A stretch of DNA of 38,180 bases from an uncultured Bacteroidota bacterium (GTDB lineage Bacteria > Bacteroidota > Bacteroidia > Bacteroidales > F082), in assembly GCA_937912115.1 (NCBI GenBank), contig CALDOI010000117.1:1-38180 (forward strand), in the 5' to 3' direction. A model generated the notes under the pieces. It searched no databases. It was not told where the DNA came from and worked only from the letters and a program-made list of their open reading frames with translations. Made by a program: the position numbers and the translations under genes. Position 1 is the first letter of the stretch, and each line of letters opens with the position of its first letter. Shown in pieces: positions 8,166 to 15,379 of the stretch.

Positions 8166-9515
8166 TTAATTAAGGATAATAGTAAAAGTAGTTTGCATAT
8201 CTTTTTTTGAATTTAGTACCACATCACCATTCATTTTAAGCATTATTTGTTTGCTGAGGCTGAGCCCAACTCCCGACCCCTCTTCTTTTGTTGTGAAAAA
8301 TGGTATAAATATTTGCTCGCGTATTTCGGGAGGTATAGTAGGCCCATTATTAGTTATTTCTAATTTGGCAGTATTGTCTGTTTTCTTCAATGTTATTCTG
8401 ACTCTAGGGTTTTCAACTTTTCCTGATACTAGTGCTTCGCAAGCATTTTTTAAGATGTTAATTATTACCTGCGACAAAAGATTTTCATCTGTTAAAAACA
8501 TGGTTTTTTCAGGAATAATTTTGGTTAATACTATTGTATTAAAACCACAATATGTATTGGCTGCCAGCAGGTTGTTTTCTATAAGTTGTGATAGGTTCAC
8601 CTCTTTAAAATCAGGAGCTGGAAGTTTTGTAAATTTTCGGTAGTTATCAACAAAACTAATTAAACCCAGACTCCTTTCTTCAATTACTTTGAGACCTTTT
8701 ACTGTATTATTTATTGTTCTCGATTCTAGTTTCTCAATTGCAATTGTGGCATTGTTTTTTGTAAAATATCCTGAAATAACTTGCGACAATGTTGTAATGG
8801 GGGCTATATTGTTCATTATCTCGTGTGATAAGGTTCGAGCCAGTTTTATCCATGCATCAACCTCACCATTGTCGAGTTCTTTAGTAATATCGCTTACTGC
8901 TACTAATCTGATTAGTTCTTTCTGAGTTAGAATCTCTGACAATTTGAATAATAACTTTTGTCCGTATTGATTCTCAAAGATGGTAGATTGAAGGTTATTA
9001 TCAGTGCGCATTATAAAACCAGGTAATGCAGTATCAATTGCTGACAATATATTTATGTGATGATACTCTTGTAATCCGGTAAGCTTTACGGCAGCAGGAT
9101 TAATATTTATAACTCTTCCGGCTTCATTTATTGAAAACAATCCTGTTGCCGACTGGTTAATTACTGATCTGTAATATTGTTCCTGTGTACTGATATCTAT
9201 TTTCGCCTGTTTGAAAAGTTCGTTGAGTCGTTCGATTCCCCAATAAACATCGTCTATGGCTTTGTTGCCTGTTTTAGAAGGTGATTTTAAAGATGCATCT
9301 TCATTTTCAATTCCTAATAAAAAAAATGCAATCCACTGGTTTAGTTTGTCGAAGTAACTAATAGTATTAATAACAGCAATTAACAGAAGCACTATAAGTA
9401 GTCCACTAACCGCATATGCATGCTTTTCAAATAAAAAATACGATGCTGCCATCGAAATCAAAATTATGATCGCCAATCGAATTAAAATTGCTTTGTTGAA
9501 ATATGAGTAGGCCAT
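8166..9515 (-). CDS. Membrane sensor histidine kinase, NtrB/NtrY-like
   Basis: The 449-residue kinase has two close membrane helices (about 9-28 and 34-54) with almost no periplasmic loop, so it probably senses within the membrane or in the cytoplasm. A PAS-like domain lies at about 112-215 (YRSVINQSATGLFSINEAGRV). The phosphoacceptor His231 sits in TLSHEIMNNIAPITTL. The ATPase domain shows the N box (QVIINILKNACEAL), the F box (IFIPFFTTKEEGSG) and the G2 box (GVGLSLSKQIM). It would phosphorylate the response regulator encoded 48 bp upstream in the same unit. The pair faces away from the PAP2/ABC genes that it probably controls. Its signal is unknown; envelope or lipid stress is a guess from the lack of an extracytoplasmic domain and from the neighbours. 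Confidence 0.92.
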   Translation of the reverse strand: MAYSYFNKAILIRLAIIILISMAASYFLFEKHAYAVSGLLIVLLLIAVINTISYFDKLNQWIAFFLLGIENEDASLKSPSKTGNKAIDDVYWGIERLNELFKQAKIDISTQEQYYRSVINQSATGLFSINEAGRVININPAAVKLTGLQEYHHINILSAIDTALPGFIMRTDNNLQSTIFENQYGQKLLFKLSEILTQKELIRLVAVSDITKELDNGEVDAWIKLARTLSHEIMNNIAPITTLSQVISGYFTKNNATIAIEKLESRTINNTVKGLKVIEERSLGLISFVDNYRKFTKLPAPDFKEVNLSQLIENNLLAANTYCGFNTIVLTKIIPEKTMFLTDENLLSQVIINILKNACEALVSGKVENPRVRITLKKTDNTAKLEITNNGPTIPPEIREQIFIPFFTTKEEGSGVGLSLSKQIMLKMNGDVVLNSKKDMQTTFTIILN

Positions 9516-9563
9516 CGGATTTTTATGTGAATGTGATATCTGTATAATTAATTATTTCTCCGT

Positions 9564-10928
9564 CTAAATATTATATCTTTTCAACTTATTATAAAGTGTT
9601 TGACGCGTTATCCCCAAGTTTTTTGCCACCACACTCATATTCCCTTTTTCTTTTTTGATACTTCCAAGTATCATTTCTTTTTCCATTTCTCCTAGGGTTT
9701 TGTTGCTTAAACTACCATCATGAATACTTGAATTATCATTTAAGTTAAAACTAAATTCATTTAAGATGCTATCTTCGGCTAAAATTACGGCCTTTTCAAT
9801 GCTGTGTTGTAATTCTCTAACATTACCGGGCCAATTGTACAACAGAAGTTTCTGCATTGCTTTCTGGTTAATTTTTAGACCGTGTTTATCATATTTTGTT
9901 GAGTATTTTTTAAGATAAAATTCGGCCAGTAACAGTATGTCATTTCCACGTTCACGCAAAGGGGGTATGTCAATGGTAATCGTATTAATCCGGTATAGCA
10001 AATCCTCACGAAAATGGCCTTTCGAGATCATTGATTCTAAGTTTTTATTAGTTGCCGAAATAAGCCTGATGTCGATATGTACAGGGGTATTGCTCCCTAA
10101 TTTTATTATTGTGCGGTTTTGAAGCGCCGTAAGCATTTTTGCTTGTAATGATAGGGGCAGGTTTCCGATTTCGTCAAGAAAAAGTGTGCCGTTATTTGCG
10201 GTTTCAAGTTTCCCGATTCTGTCCTCCTTAGCATCTGTAAAAGAGCCCTTTGTATGTCCGAAAAGTTCGCTTTCAAATAGCGACTCACTAACGGCACCCA
10301 TATCCACACTAAGCATTACTTCGTTATTCCTTTTTGAATACTTATGTATTTCATAGGCAATTAACTCCTTGCCGGTTCCGTTTTCTCCTGTTATTAAAAT
10401 ATTTGCATCGGTTACTGCAACTTTTTTAACAATCGCCATAACATTTTTCATTGGTTGAGAATTACCAATTAGCATTTGAGAAACAGGCTTTAGCTCTTGC
10501 TTAAGTAAAGAAGTGGTTTTTAATAGTGATATATTTTCAAATTTGCTTTTTCTAAGTTTTAGAGAAGCATGTAGAGTACTGATAAGTTTATTATTATCCC
10601 AAGGTTTTAGTATAAAATCAAAAGCTCCCTCTTTTACAGCTCTAACTGCCAATTCAACATCTCCATAAGCGGTAATCATTACGACACTTATTGTTGGATC
10701 AAATTTTTGGATTTCATGCAGCCAATAAATGCCTTCGTTTCCCGTATTTATTCCTGCGTTAAAATTCATGTCGAGTAAAACAACGCCAATGTTGTTTTTT
10801 TTGATTGTAGCCAACAAACTAGCCGGGCTTCTTAGGCAGAAAATATTGTCAAATTCAGTTTGAAGTAACATTTCAAGTGCCGTAAGTACACTTTTGTTAT
10901 CGTCAAGTATTAGGATGTTACTTTCCAT
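9564..10928 (-). CDS. NtrC-family sigma-54-dependent response regulator
   Basis: The 454-residue regulator has a receiver domain (1-125) with the acidic pair Asp9-Asp10, phosphoacceptor Asp53 and Lys108. A sigma-54 AAA+ domain occupies about 152-385, with Walker A GENGTGKE (181-188), the Walker B segment GTLFLDEIGN, and an arginine-finger region LLYRINTITIDIPPLRERG. A Fis-type helix-turn-helix ends the protein (VVAKNLGITRQTLYNKLKRY). The sigma-54 contact loop reads GSFTDA (228-233) instead of the canonical GAFTGA, keeping the Phe and Thr that matter for contact. It lies 48 bp upstream of its kinase. A 17-bp inverted repeat, typical in size of NtrC-type upstream sites, lies 98 bp from its start and recurs before the ABC genes, so autoregulation and control of both units are likely. 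Confidence 0.93.
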   Translation of the reverse strand: MESNILILDDNKSVLTALEMLLQTEFDNIFCLRSPASLLATIKKNNIGVVLLDMNFNAGINTGNEGIYWLHEIQKFDPTISVVMITAYGDVELAVRAVKEGAFDFILKPWDNNKLISTLHASLKLRKSKFENISLLKTTSLLKQELKPVSQMLIGNSQPMKNVMAIVKKVAVTDANILITGENGTGKELIAYEIHKYSKRNNEVMLSVDMGAVSESLFESELFGHTKGSFTDAKEDRIGKLETANNGTLFLDEIGNLPLSLQAKMLTALQNRTIIKLGSNTPVHIDIRLISATNKNLESMISKGHFREDLLYRINTITIDIPPLRERGNDILLLAEFYLKKYSTKYDKHGLKINQKAMQKLLLYNWPGNVRELQHSIEKAVILAEDSILNEFSFNLNDNSSIHDGSLSNKTLGEMEKEMILGSIKKEKGNMSVVAKNLGITRQTLYNKLKRYNI

Positions 10929-11025
10929 GTATAAACAAGGTTTTTTGCATTTTCAGGTTATAATAAAGCGAGCGTTAAATTGTTGACAACGAAATTAGAT
11001 AATTGTAAATTAATCACACCATAAC

Positions 11026-11042
11026 TGTAAAAATATTTTACA
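11026..11042. promoter_or_regulatory. Operator-like inverted repeat, copy 1
   Basis: TGTAAAAATATTTTACA consists of perfect 7-bp arms TGTAAAA / TTTTACA around ATA. The same 17 bases, with the two preceding bases AC, recur at 11943-11959. It lies between the divergent regulator and PAP2 genes. The length and symmetry suit a dimeric Fis-type helix-turn-helix such as that of the adjacent NtrC-family protein; the link to this protein is inference. Confidence 0.6.
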
Positions 11043-11207
11043 ATTATTTTTGTATTGATAAGGAATTGTATGCGTATGTGATACATAATCAGAAATATAA
11101 AAATTAGAGTGTAAGTGTAGATATCCCATACCATAGTTGTTATTTGAAGTTGTAAGTTTCTATCGGACTATATGCTCCAGGTTATTTAGAAGGGAAAAAC
11201 TGAATTC

Positions 11208-11223
11208 TGGAAATATTATTGTT
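11208..11223 (+). promoter_or_regulatory. Weak sigma-54 promoter candidate for the PAP2 gene
   Basis: TGGAAATATTATTGTT keeps TGG and TTG at the -24/-12 spacing but has GT in place of the -12 GC. It lies 166 bp downstream of inverted-repeat copy 1 and about 107 bp before the chosen ATG. In AT-rich DNA a match of this quality can arise by chance. Confidence 0.2.
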
Positions 11224-11329
11224 ATCTTATTTTCTAAAAAATATATTCATAACATTATACATTAATATATTTTTGTTGGAAACATCACCAGAATTTAATT
11301 ATGATGTTTGTAAAGCAATTATAAAATAT

Positions 11330-11899
11330 ATGCTATCATCAATATTATTATCAAGTGACTTTTTTTTACAAAATATTGATATAGATATTTTAAAGGAAAT
11401 TAATTTGAATAGAAATACTCAATTTGATTTCTTTTTTCAAATCATTACTAATTCGGTTTCTTATATCGCCTGGGGCTTACCAGTCTTACTTTTATTAATC
11501 GGAATTGCTAAACATAAAATAGAAATACGCAAAAAAGCATTATATCTATTAGTCACAGTGATGGTTTCCTCAATATTAATACTAATTTTAAAATACGGAA
11601 TAGATCGTCCTCGACCTTTTGATACTTATACATTTCTTGAAAAAGTTGCCAGTGGAGGTAGTCCCTCATTCCCATCAGGTCACACCAGTGAGGCCTTTAC
11701 CATAGCGATTGCTTTATGTTTCGTTTTTCGCCGTTGGTTTGTTATTATTCCAAGTGTGCTTTGGGCAATAGCTGTTGGCTATTCAAGAATGTCACTTGGA
11801 GTCCATTATCCAAGCGATGTGATAGTTGGTGCAATAATCGGTGTTACAGTAGCATTTCTGTGTTTTAAAGGAAAAGCTACCCTGGAAAGATATAACTAG
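11330..11899 (+). CDS. PAP2-family membrane phosphatase
   Basis: From the ATG at 11330 the protein has 189 residues, a normal length for bacterial PAP2 enzymes. The three phosphatase motifs are complete: KYGIDRPRP, then PSFPSGHTSEAF, then SRMSLGVHYPSDVIVGAIIG, which supply the Lys/Arg, the catalytic His pair and the Asp. Four or five hydrophobic helices place it in the inner membrane with the active site on the periplasmic face. Possible substrates are undecaprenyl pyrophosphate, phosphatidic acid or phosphatidylglycerol phosphate; the sequence does not decide. The open frame extends upstream to a TTG at 11219, but that extension is AT-rich and unlike the family, so the ATG is preferred. It sits between a sigma-54 regulator and an ABC efflux-type operon and has the same inverted repeat on both sides, which suggests joint control. 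Confidence 0.88.
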   Translation: MLSSILLSSDFFLQNIDIDILKEINLNRNTQFDFFFQIITNSVSYIAWGLPVLLLLIGIAKHKIEIRKKALYLLVTVMVSSILILILKYGIDRPRPFDTYTFLEKVASGGSPSFPSGHTSEAFTIAIALCFVFRRWFVIIPSVLWAIAVGYSRMSLGVHYPSDVIVGAIIGVTVAFLCFKGKATLERYN

Positions 11900-11942
11900 A
11901 GTAATCATAGTGCCAAACCTTGTAAATAAAACATACAACCAC

Positions 11943-11959
11943 TGTAAAAATATTTTACA
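11943..11959. promoter_or_regulatory. Operator-like inverted repeat, copy 2
   Basis: This is an exact second copy of TGTAAAAATATTTTACA, 44 bp after the PAP2 stop and about 290 bp before the ABC ATPase start. A sigma-54-like sequence lies about 65 bp downstream, a normal distance for an enhancer-binding activator site. Confidence 0.6.
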
Positions 11960-12023
11960 TATTTTATTAATTATTATCTGTCCAAACCAGCTATAGACTA
12001 CATATTCAGGTAAATACAGCTTT

Positions 12024-12039
12024 CGGCACAAGCATTGAA
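12024..12039 (+). promoter_or_regulatory. Sigma-54 promoter candidate for the ABC operon
   Basis: CGGCACAAGCATTGAA keeps GGCAC and TTG with correct -24/-12 spacing; the -12 dinucleotide is GA instead of GC. It would leave a leader of about 200 bp. The call rests on the motif and on the neighbouring sigma-54 activator gene. Confidence 0.3.
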
Positions 12040-12249
12040 CCCCCCTAGTTAATTGTTTCATAATTTTCATGAAGAATGCATTATTTCGAACTATAATAAT
12101 TTTGGAGATAGTGATAAGTTGGAGTAATAATAAATGATGAAAGAACTAAAAAATTATGTGAGAATTGGAATTTACAGAAGAAAGTAATAAGCTAGATTTA
12201 TTTTGACCTTCATAAAAAAAATAGAAAAATATAGACTAAAATAACCGAA

Positions 12250-12924
12250 ATGATTACGACAGAAAAATTAGGAAAAGTGTTTCGTACCGAAGAGGTTGAA
12301 ACTTATGCATTGAATAATGTAGATATTCATATTAAAAAAGGCGAATTTACTGCTGTTATGGGGCCATCAGGTTGCGGCAAGTCAACACTCCTCAATATTA
12401 TCGGTCTGCTTGACAATCCCACTGAAGGATTATATGCTTTTAACGGAACTGAAGTAAGTAAGCTAAAAGAAAAGGATCGTACGGACTTTCGTAAAGGTAA
12501 TATTGGTTTTATATTTCAGAGTTTCAATCTGATTGACGAACTCAATGTATACGACAATGTGGAACTGCCATTATTGTACTTAAGAATGAAAGCAAGCGAA
12601 CGAGCAAAAAAAGTAGATACTGTATTAAAAAGAATGAAAATAGGACATCGTGCCAAGCATTTTCCACAGCAATTATCCGGTGGACAGCAACAACGCGTTG
12701 CCATTGCCAGAGCTGTAATAGCTAATCCCAGTCTTATTCTTGCCGATGAGCCAACCGGTAATCTTGATTCAAAGAATGGTATTGAAGTAATGAATCTCCT
12801 TTCGGAACTAAACCAGGAAGGAACAACAATTATTATGGTAACACATTCCGACCGCGATGCTGGATATGCTCACCGGATAATTAATTTACTCGATGGTAAG
12901 GTTTTAATGGAAAAAATGAATTAA
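12250..12924 (+). CDS. ABC transporter ATP-binding protein, MacB/LolD type
   Basis: The 224-residue ATPase has Walker [10 protein letters not shown], a Q-loop in [12 protein letters not shown], the signature [14 protein letters not shown], Walker [13 protein letters not shown], and the switch His in MVTHSD. The length and the TGNLDSKNG segment fit the LolD/MacB/FtsE group, whose members work with FtsX-type permeases as mechanotransmitters rather than classical pumps. It starts 46 bp before the first permease gene, and the two permeases that follow are its obvious partners. No HlyD/MacA-type adaptor or TolC-type channel is in the window. Likely roles are export of a peptide or antibiotic, or envelope lipid handling. 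Regulation by the nearby NtrC-type protein is inferred from the site at 11943. Confidence 0.92.
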   Translation: MITTEKLGKVFRTEEVETYALNNVDIHIKKGEFTAVMGPSGCGKSTLLNIIGLLDNPTEGLYAFNGTEVSKLKEKDRTDFRKGNIGFIFQSFNLIDELNVYDNVELPLLYLRMKASERAKKVDTVLKRMKIGHRAKHFPQQLSGGQQQRVAIARAVIANPSLILADEPTGNLDSKNGIEVMNLLSELNQEGTTIIMVTHSDRDAGYAHRIINLLDGKVLMEKMN

Positions 12925-12969
12925 AAAGCAACTGATCTTTCAAATTAGTAATATTAAAACCGTACTACC

Positions 12970-15324
12970 ATGATTATGAACTATTTAAAAATAGCATTAA
13001 CAAATATTTACAAGAATAAAGTTTATTCAATAATAAGTATTTCAAGTTTAGCCGTGGGAATGGCTGTTTGTATTTTGCTATTATTATATGTTACTCACGA
13101 ATTAAGTTACGATCGTTATCATGAAAAATCGGATAATATTTACAGATTATGTCAGGATGTGCACCCATATCAGGCACCTGGGGCAGCACGATTATTAACC
13201 GATAATTTACCAGAAATTATATCATCAGTACGTATTTTGCCTAGGGATAATATAAATGTTCAATTTGATAATAAGCGTTTTAAAGAGGATGAAGTAGCTT
13301 GGGTAGACCCTGCTTTGTTCGATATTTTCTCGTTTAATTTTATTGTAGGAACCAAGGGTTCGTCTTCTTTGCAACAACCTGGCACTGTAGTGATTACCAA
13401 GAGTACTGCTGAGAAATATTTTGGTAATGAAAATCCCATCGGGAAAACAATTGAAGTAGGCAATGAATATGATTACCTTATTACTGCCGTAATTGAAGAT
13501 ATATCGGATAATTCCCATTTCAAATTCGATATTTTTATGACCCTTGAAGATGGAGCAATGATGTTTGGTAATGACTGGATGGATAGTTGGGGTTGGTGTA
13601 ATTTTTTGGTTTATTTTGAGATGCAAGATAATTTCTCCAAGCCAGATGTGGAGGAAAAAATATCCAATTTACTAAACATCGCTAATGAACCCAATTCTAC
13701 ACCAATAGATTATACAATTCAGAATGTTGTAGATATTCATCTCTATTCTTCACATTTTTTAGGCGATATTCAACCCCAAAACAGCATTATCTATGTTCTG
13801 ATATTTTCGGCCATCGGGCTTTTGATATTATTTATTGCTAGTTTTAATTATGTAAATCTTTTCACTGCCAATGCCACAAACCGCTTAACCGAAATCAGTG
13901 TCAGGAAAACATTTGGAGCTTCTCGACGGCAGTTGGCAAAACAATTTATCTTGGAGTCGATATTGGTGTTCTTTGTCTCTTTTTGTTTTTCCCTTTTATT
14001 GGTAGGCCTTACATTGCCTCTTTTTAATGAGTTTTCGGGAAAGGCATTATCATTTTCCATACTGGCAAATACTAATATTATTATTGGCCTTCTTGGAATG
14101 TTGTTGGTTGTCGGAATTTTGGCAGGATGGTATCCTGCATTAATTCTATCGTCTTATAGTCCAACAAGAGTGCTAAAATCCTCCATAAAAAGTGGTTCGG
14201 GATTTCAAATAAAAAAACTACTTATTGGTATCCAGTTTACCATTGTAATTGCATTAATTGCCTGTGCAATAATTATGTATGGTCAAATTAATTTTTTAGA
14301 GACAAAAGACCTTGGCTTTGAAAAAGAGGCAGTAATTACCACTATTTTCGATTATGGAGACGAAGCAAAATACAATACCCTAAAACATGAACTGCTGAGT
14401 AAAAGTTACGTTTCTAATGTTTCAGTTGCCAGCAGAATACCTTCAGGTGACCTCGGTAATCAAAGTTATGCTAAGGCAGAGGGTCAAGAAGAAAGTATCT
14501 TAATACCATATGTACATGTGACCTTCGATTATTTTAGAACTTTGGGTATTGAACCAATAGAAGGAAGATTATTCTCAGAAGAATTTAGCACCGATGTAAA
14601 AGAATCGGTAATATTAAATGCCGCCGCAGTTAAGAATCTTGGCATCGAGGGAAACCCAATTGGACAATCCGTTCAATGTAACTGGCCAAAGTCAACCAGA
14701 AAAATAGTAGGTGTTATTGATGATATTCACTTCGAATCTCTTTATAATAAAATAAAGCCTGCAGTTTTTTTAATACACTACCCCGTTGTTTACCATCTTA
14801 TTGTTAAAGTGATTCCATCTGACGAAATAGGATCAATGAATGCAATTACCGATATATGCCAAAGTTTTTATCCCGACGAGGTAATAGAATTTATTTTTCT
14901 TGATTCTATTTTGGAATTCAGATATAAAAAGGATATTACTACTTTTCAACTTATGGGTTTCTTTGCAGCACTTGCTATTTTTCTTGCATGCATGGGTCTA
15001 CTGGGGATTTCTACTTTTATAATTAGCAGCAAAACCAAGGAAATAGGAATACGAAAAGTAAACGGCGCTAAGGTATGGGAAATAATACAGCTACTCAATG
15101 TTGGTTTTATTAAGTGGATTGCCATTGCTTTTGTAATTGCAACGCCTTTAGCTTATTATGCTATGAGCAGATGGTTAGAGAGTTTTGCCTATCGAACAGA
15201 ACTTAGTTGGTGGATTTTTGCTATTTCAGGATTAGCAACAGTGCTAATTGTTATAAGCACCGTTAGCTGGGTTACTTACAAGGCAGCTCGAAGAAATCCA
15301 GTTGAGTCACTTAGGTATGAGTAA
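12970..15324 (+). CDS. FtsX/MacB-type ABC permease 1
   Basis: The 784-residue permease has a first membrane helix at about 17-42 (YSIISISSLAVGMAVCILLLLYV). A periplasmic MacB core domain follows, then three helices near 270-420. A second helix and periplasmic domain come next, with three C-terminal helices after about 660. It ends with the family tail KAARRNPVESLRYE. The segments RLTEISVRKTFGASRRQL and KTKEIGIRKVNGAKVWEI are the two coupling-helix regions that contact the ATPase. The layout is the duplicated FtsX form common in Bacteroidota. It follows the ATPase by 45 bp and precedes a second permease of the same length by 55 bp. An alternative ATG two codons downstream gives MNYLKIALTNI, which is equally plausible. 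Confidence 0.9.
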   Translation: MIMNYLKIALTNIYKNKVYSIISISSLAVGMAVCILLLLYVTHELSYDRYHEKSDNIYRLCQDVHPYQAPGAARLLTDNLPEIISSVRILPRDNINVQFDNKRFKEDEVAWVDPALFDIFSFNFIVGTKGSSSLQQPGTVVITKSTAEKYFGNENPIGKTIEVGNEYDYLITAVIEDISDNSHFKFDIFMTLEDGAMMFGNDWMDSWGWCNFLVYFEMQDNFSKPDVEEKISNLLNIANEPNSTPIDYTIQNVVDIHLYSSHFLGDIQPQNSIIYVLIFSAIGLLILFIASFNYVNLFTANATNRLTEISVRKTFGASRRQLAKQFILESILVFFVSFCFSLLLVGLTLPLFNEFSGKALSFSILANTNIIIGLLGMLLVVGILAGWYPALILSSYSPTRVLKSSIKSGSGFQIKKLLIGIQFTIVIALIACAIIMYGQINFLETKDLGFEKEAVITTIFDYGDEAKYNTLKHELLSKSYVSNVSVASRIPSGDLGNQSYAKAEGQEESILIPYVHVTFDYFRTLGIEPIEGRLFSEEFSTDVKESVILNAAAVKNLGIEGNPIGQSVQCNWPKSTRKIVGVIDDIHFESLYNKIKPAVFLIHYPVVYHLIVKVIPSDEIGSMNAITDICQSFYPDEVIEFIFLDSILEFRYKKDITTFQLMGFFAALAIFLACMGLLGISTFIISSKTKEIGIRKVNGAKVWEIIQLLNVGFIKWIAIAFVIATPLAYYAMSRWLESFAYRTELSWWIFAISGLATVLIVISTVSWVTYKAARRNPVESLRYE

Positions 15325-15379
15325 CTTAGGAAATACTTCAGTAAAAAAATAGATATTATTATTTGTGAGTTAATAAATT

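Larger units (their letters stand above)
10929..11329. other. 401-bp divergent regulatory gap between the response regulator and the PAP2 gene
   Basis: No gene is seen. The gap holds the inverted repeat at 11026-11042 and a weak sigma-54-like match at 11208-11223 facing the PAP2 gene. A TTG-initiated extension of the PAP2 frame back to 11219 exists, but it has no family similarity. Confidence 0.5.
11900..12249. other. 350-bp regulatory gap before the ABC operon
   Basis: The gap holds the second inverted repeat (11943-11959) and a sigma-54-like match (12024-12039). A 17-codon open frame at 12134-12187 also lies here and looks like chance. No RNA gene is recognised. Confidence 0.5.

Noticed and set aside
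11219-11329. N-terminal extension of the PAP2 protein from a TTG codon
   Set aside because: The extension is AT-rich, unlike PAP2 family starts, and a suitable ATG exists at 11330.
12134-12187. 17-residue open frame (starting MMKELKNYVRIG) before the ABC operon, as a leader peptide
   Set aside because: No attenuation hairpin or codon bias is seen; such short frames are expected by chance.
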